NCBI GenBank assembly: GCA_003487665.1
Contig: DNFA01000021.1
Location: 21,858-38,571, forward strand
Source of the DNA: Oscillibacter sp.
Lineage (GTDB): Bacteria; Bacillota; Clostridia; Oscillospirales; Oscillospiraceae
Direction: 5' to 3'
DNA length: 16,714 nucleotides
The notes beneath the pieces are model-generated. The model had not been told where the DNA came from and made no database searches. It was given only the letters and a program-made list of their open reading frames with translations. Position 1 is the stretch's first letter, and every line of letters starts with the position of its first letter. The translations under genes were made by a program, and so were the position numbers. This document shows positions 13,901 through 16,714 of this stretch, piece by piece.

Positions 13901-15013
13901 TTACATTTTCAGCAGATCGCGGAAGGTCTCCAGATTGGTGCGCACCTGCTCGAAGCGTACCATCTGGCGATCCACCTCCACCAGCGTCAGGGGCAGGTCG
14001 GCGGCCTCGCAGGCCTTCTTGATCATCACATAGTCGAATTCCTCCGGGTCGCAGAACTTGGTCAGCACCACCAGAACGCCCTTGGCGTTTCTCGCCTTGG
14101 CGGTGTCCATGATCCATTTAATGCGGGGCTTATCCTGGTTATACAGCACGGAGCAGTTGTCCATGGCGGCGAACTTCTCCGCCAGCGCGTTGAGGGCGTC
14201 GGCGCGCTCCGGCGCGTCGGTGCGGTACTGGCGGGACTGGGCGGCCACGTCGTCGGCCACGATGTGCATATCCATCTCGTCCAGAATGGCGTTCAGCGCC
14301 GGGGCGTCCGTCAGGATACCGGAAATGACGATGGGCAGCTTCTCGGCGGCGGGGGTCTTGGCTTCCAGCTTCCCGATGAGCGCCTCCACCAGCTCCGTGT
14401 GCTCCTCCTTCGTCATGAAGAAGGCGCTCTTGAAGATGTCGCTGCGCTGGGCGGCGGTGATCTCCGGGTGCTTGGCCAGCACCTCGTCCACCTTCCGCAT
14501 AGCGGCGTTGTGGCGGTTATAGACCTTGATGGAGGAGCGCAGCTTCTCCTCGGAGAAGGTGCCGCCCAGCTTTTCAAGGTCGCGGATGACCCGCTCATAC
14601 CCGGCCTTGGTGTAGGCCACGCCGTAGGCGGGCTTGCGGTTCTGGGGATAGGTCATGGGGATGAAAGGGATGGACGGCACGGCGTACTTCCAGTTCTCGC
14701 CCACAGTCTTCAGGGTGTCGCACAGGGAGGGGATGACGATGGCGCTGGCGCCGTCATACGCGCCGTTGATGCCCAGCTCCAGCATGGACTGGACGATGGC
14801 GCACAGGAAGGCGGGACAGTACTCCTTGGCGCGGTTCAGCGCCACATCGCCGCCCCACGCACCCATGGGGACGAAGCCCATGGAGTGGATGATCTCCTCC
14901 GGGGTGTAGACGGGAGCGCACAGGACGATCTTTTTGCCCTGCGCCAGATAGCCGTCCATCTGCGCGCGGGGAGAGGCTGCCGCCTCATGCAGTTTGTTGA
15001 GGATCTCGTTCAT
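13901..15013 (-). CDS. (R)-2-hydroxyacyl-CoA dehydratase beta subunit (HgdB/FldC/HadC family)
   Basis: This is the second subunit of the ketyl-radical dehydratase, 370 residues. Recognisable family marks are VYTPEEIIHSMGFVPMG, the cysteine in EYCPAF (C66) and nearby C71, SLCDTLK (C98), and KFCDPEEFDY (C321). Conserved cysteines of this type hold the subunit's [4Fe-4S] cluster; which of these are the true ligands needs alignment. The dehydratase removes water from an unactivated beta position after a one-electron reduction by the activator and is highly oxygen-sensitive, consistent with a strict anaerobe. Its Shine-Dalgarno (AAAGGAG) lies within the last codons of the alpha gene, and the ATG is 3 nt after the alpha stop, so the two subunits are translationally coupled. 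Confidence 0.94.
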   Translation of the reverse strand: MNEILNKLHEAAASPRAQMDGYLAQGKKIVLCAPVYTPEEIIHSMGFVPMGAWGGDVALNRAKEYCPAFLCAIVQSMLELGINGAYDGASAIVIPSLCDTLKTVGENWKYAVPSIPFIPMTYPQNRKPAYGVAYTKAGYERVIRDLEKLGGTFSEEKLRSSIKVYNRHNAAMRKVDEVLAKHPEITAAQRSDIFKSAFFMTKEEHTELVEALIGKLEAKTPAAEKLPIVISGILTDAPALNAILDEMDMHIVADDVAAQSRQYRTDAPERADALNALAEKFAAMDNCSVLYNQDKPRIKWIMDTAKARNAKGVLVVLTKFCDPEEFDYVMIKKACEAADLPLTLVEVDRQMVRFEQVRTNLETFRDLLKM

Positions 15014-15016
15014 GGC

Positions 15017-16258
15017 TTACTCTCCTTTCGCGCTCTTGTTGGCTTCCATGATCTCCGTCAGACCCTGTACGCGGGTGTCGTACTGCGCCTCGGAGAAGTT
15101 GCGGGGGTCGGCCTGATCGCCGTCGAAGCTGACCACGGGGATGTTGCACTCCGCGCCGATCTGGCGGCTCATCTCGTACATGAAGCCGCTCCACAGCTTG
15201 CAGGAGCGGTTGGTATGCACCAGCATACCCTCCACGTGGTTGTCCTTGCAGAGCTTGATGCGCTTGTCGCGGCTCATCTCCAGATTGATGGCGTTGGGAA
15301 CCTTGCAGTAGGCGCGGATCATCTCGTCAAAGGTGTTGTAGTCGAAGCCGAAGGCGTCGGCGTAAATCGTCGTGACCATGTTGATGCCCCGGGACTTCAG
15401 GCCGGTGCTGGTGGCGCGGAGATACGGCCAGCAGGCGATGCCCTCGAACATGATACGGTACTTCTCCTCGCCCCGGAAGGTGGAGACGCCGTTCTTGTGG
15501 TTGTCCTCGTACTCCTTCAGCAGGGTCTCCATGGCGTCGGCGGCGGTGGACTTGCCGCGAGCCGTGACCATGACGGCCATGTGGTTCAGCAGGTCGAAGC
15601 CATTGAAGGGAGAGGGCACATACTTGGCGCAGCCGGTGGCCGCCAGCCATGCGCGGCTGGAGCGGCAGCTGAAGCCGGTGACCTCCTTGAATTTCTCGTC
15701 GGACCATTTCTTGCCGGTGATCTCCTCCAGCTGCTTCACGGCATCCCAGAACTGGCCGGTGACGTAGGCCACCTCCGCATCGGACACCTCATAGTCGGGG
15801 TTGAAGGGAATGTCCAGCAGGATCATGGGGATGTTCAGCTCGCGCGCCAGATTCTCGTACCACTTGATCATGCAGGAGCAGATGTTGCTGCAGCACAGCA
15901 GCACGTCGGGCATGGCCACGTCCTGCTCGGGACAGGATTTCAGCTTGGCGTAGGCCAGGGACACGCGGGCGTAGGCGCATATATCGTTGGAGTAGCCCTC
16001 GGACTCCGCCACCTCGCACATTCTCGTGCCCGCGCCGCGGGCGGCGATGCCGGCGGCCTGGTTCTCGGGGTACACGGTGGCGATGCCCATGGTCTCGGGG
16101 ATCTCCACGGGGAAGTTGCTGGACACCCATGCCACCTTCTCGCCCCGCTTCTTGGCTTCGATGGCGTCCACGTAGGCGTCCGCCGCGATCTTGCCCAGCT
16201 TGTACTTGGCGGAGTTGGGATCCACCGGCTTCGGAGCCTTCTTCACTTCTTCTGCCAT
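15017..16258 (-). CDS. (R)-2-hydroxyacyl-CoA dehydratase alpha subunit (FldB/HadB family)
   Basis: This catalytic subunit has 413 residues from the chosen start. Family features include VYPENQAAGIAARGAG, SNDICAYAR (C94), LCCSNICSCM (C122, C123, C127, C129), FEGIACWPYLR, TNRSCKLWSGF (C353) and the C-terminal VVSFDGDQADPRNFSEAQYDTR. C94, one Cys of the 122-129 group and C353 are the likely [4Fe-4S] ligands. The open frame extends 37 codons upstream, but ATG 16258 is preferred because GGAGG (complement of 16266-16270) lies 7 nt away and conserved sequence begins soon after. The extended frame would run back into the activator gene. It pairs with the beta subunit gene immediately downstream and needs the activator upstream for radical initiation. 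Confidence 0.94.
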   Translation of the reverse strand: MAEEVKKAPKPVDPNSAKYKLGKIAADAYVDAIEAKKRGEKVAWVSSNFPVEIPETMGIATVYPENQAAGIAARGAGTRMCEVAESEGYSNDICAYARVSLAYAKLKSCPEQDVAMPDVLLCCSNICSCMIKWYENLARELNIPMILLDIPFNPDYEVSDAEVAYVTGQFWDAVKQLEEITGKKWSDEKFKEVTGFSCRSSRAWLAATGCAKYVPSPFNGFDLLNHMAVMVTARGKSTAADAMETLLKEYEDNHKNGVSTFRGEEKYRIMFEGIACWPYLRATSTGLKSRGINMVTTIYADAFGFDYNTFDEMIRAYCKVPNAINLEMSRDKRIKLCKDNHVEGMLVHTNRSCKLWSGFMYEMSRQIGAECNIPVVSFDGDQADPRNFSEAQYDTRVQGLTEIMEANKSAKGE

Positions 16259-16301
16259 TTCAGTTCCTCCTCGTTCCTTTATGCAAAAATCTCCATCTTG
16301 C

Positions 16302-16714
16302 TTATACTTGCTGCTTATATGCCCACAGCGCCGCGCCGATGGCGCCGAAGTACTGCGCCAGAGGGTCAACGCTGACGGGGACGTTCAGCTCGTCGCTGAG
16401 AGCCTGCCGTACCGCGTCGTTCTGTGCCACGCCGCCGGAGAGACAGACCCGCTCCGTGACGCCGGCACGCCGCGCCAGTGCCGCCACGCGGCTGGCCACG
16501 CTGCGGCAGATACCCGCCACCAGATCGGGGCGCTTGACGCCGTTTGCCAGCTGGCTGATGACCTCGCTCTCGGCAAACACCGTGCAGGTGCTGGAGATGG
16601 CGGCGGGGGCGGTGGCCTTGGCCGCCTCGGTGTCCAGCGCGTCCACGTCCAGCCGCAGGATGGACGCCATCACGTCCAGAAACCGCCCCGTACCGGCGGC
16701 GCACTTGTCGTTCA
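16302..16714 (-). CDS. (R)-2-hydroxyacyl-CoA dehydratase activase (HadI/FldI-like), C-terminal part
   Basis: This is the ATP-dependent activator that injects one electron into the dehydratase, and only its last 136 codons lie in the window. Both cluster cysteines of the family are visible: NDKCAAGTGRFLD at the window edge and SSTCTVFAESEVIS. They hold a single [4Fe-4S] cluster between the two monomers. Further signatures are CLSGGVAQN (nucleotide binding) and the terminal AQYFGAIGAALWA. The fold is the BadF/BcrA ATPase family (actin-like). The 5' end is outside the window, so the operon promoter may lie farther right. It is separated from the alpha gene by 43 nt. The position at the head of the operon differs from the leucine cluster of C. 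difficile, where the dehydrogenase and CoA-transferase come first. Confidence 0.95.
   Translation of the reverse strand, partial: NDKCAAGTGRFLDVMASILRLDVDALDTEAAKATAPAAISSTCTVFAESEVISQLANGVKRPDLVAGICRSVASRVAALARRAGVTERVCLSGGVAQNDAVRQALSDELNVPVSVDPLAQYFGAIGAALWAYKQQV

Noticed and set aside
16259..16369. A longer N-terminus for the dehydratase alpha subunit
   Set aside because: The extra 37 residues overlap the activator coding sequence and lack family conservation, while ATG 16258 has a good GGAGG site.
11178..16375. Two long + strand open frames antisense to the dehydratase operon (904 and 831 codons)
   Set aside because: They are composition artefacts of the same kind: rich in His, Gly, Val and Leu without motifs, while the - strand genes are well supported by family motifs and ribosome-binding sites.
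1..16714. CRISPR arrays, tRNA or rRNA genes, transposases and phage genes
   Set aside because: No regularly spaced direct repeats, cloverleaf-like sequences, rRNA segments or transposase/integrase motifs were seen in either strand.

Overview
The window is a GC-rich stretch of a Clostridia chromosome. The gene families, an (R)-2-hydroxyacyl-CoA dehydratase operon and the GC content suggest a gut-type Oscillospiraceae relative, which is an inference and not a proven taxonomy. It has two blocks of opposite orientation that meet in a small regulatory zone at about 6.9-8.3 kb.

Left block (+ strand, 1-6899): the conserved nusA-infB operon, in the order nusA (3' end only), ylxR/rnpM, ylxQ (with an unusually long basic tail), infB, rbfA, nrnA, truB, ribF. 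These genes act in transcription elongation, translation initiation, 30S maturation, tRNA pseudouridylation, nanoRNA/pAp recycling and flavin cofactor synthesis. Three junctions are 4-nt stop/start overlaps. A strong hairpin plus T-run sits inside the operon between infB and rbfA. The block ends at a bidirectional terminator (6901-6930). No rpsO follows ribF in the window.

Middle (6929-8256): a small XRE/Cro-type regulator on the - strand, then an unannotated + strand transcription unit of about 155 nt. That unit has a near-consensus promoter with a perfect palindrome over its -35 box, a long rod-like folded RNA and a strong terminator, but no convincing ORF, so it is a candidate small RNA. 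A FadR/FCD-type GntR regulator follows on the - strand with its own near-consensus promoter.

Right block (- strand, 16714 down to 8281): an eight-gene reductive Stickland-type operon. Its transcription order is dehydratase activator (partial), dehydratase alpha, dehydratase beta, family III CoA-transferase, D-2-hydroxyacid dehydrogenase, acyl-CoA dehydrogenase, etfB, etfA. Together they would reduce a 2-oxo acid from an amino acid to the (R)-2-hydroxy acid, load it onto CoA, dehydrate it with a ketyl-radical enzyme, and reduce the 2-enoyl-CoA with an Etf-linked, probably electron-bifurcating, dehydrogenase. The CoA-transferase and dehydratase alpha look closer, from memory, to the aromatic (phenyllactate, fld) type than to the leucine (2-hydroxyisocaproate, had) type, so arylpropionate products are the leading guess. 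A 216-nt gap inside this operon carries a GC-rich hairpin and an 80-nt nested stem-loop that looks like an extragenic repeat.
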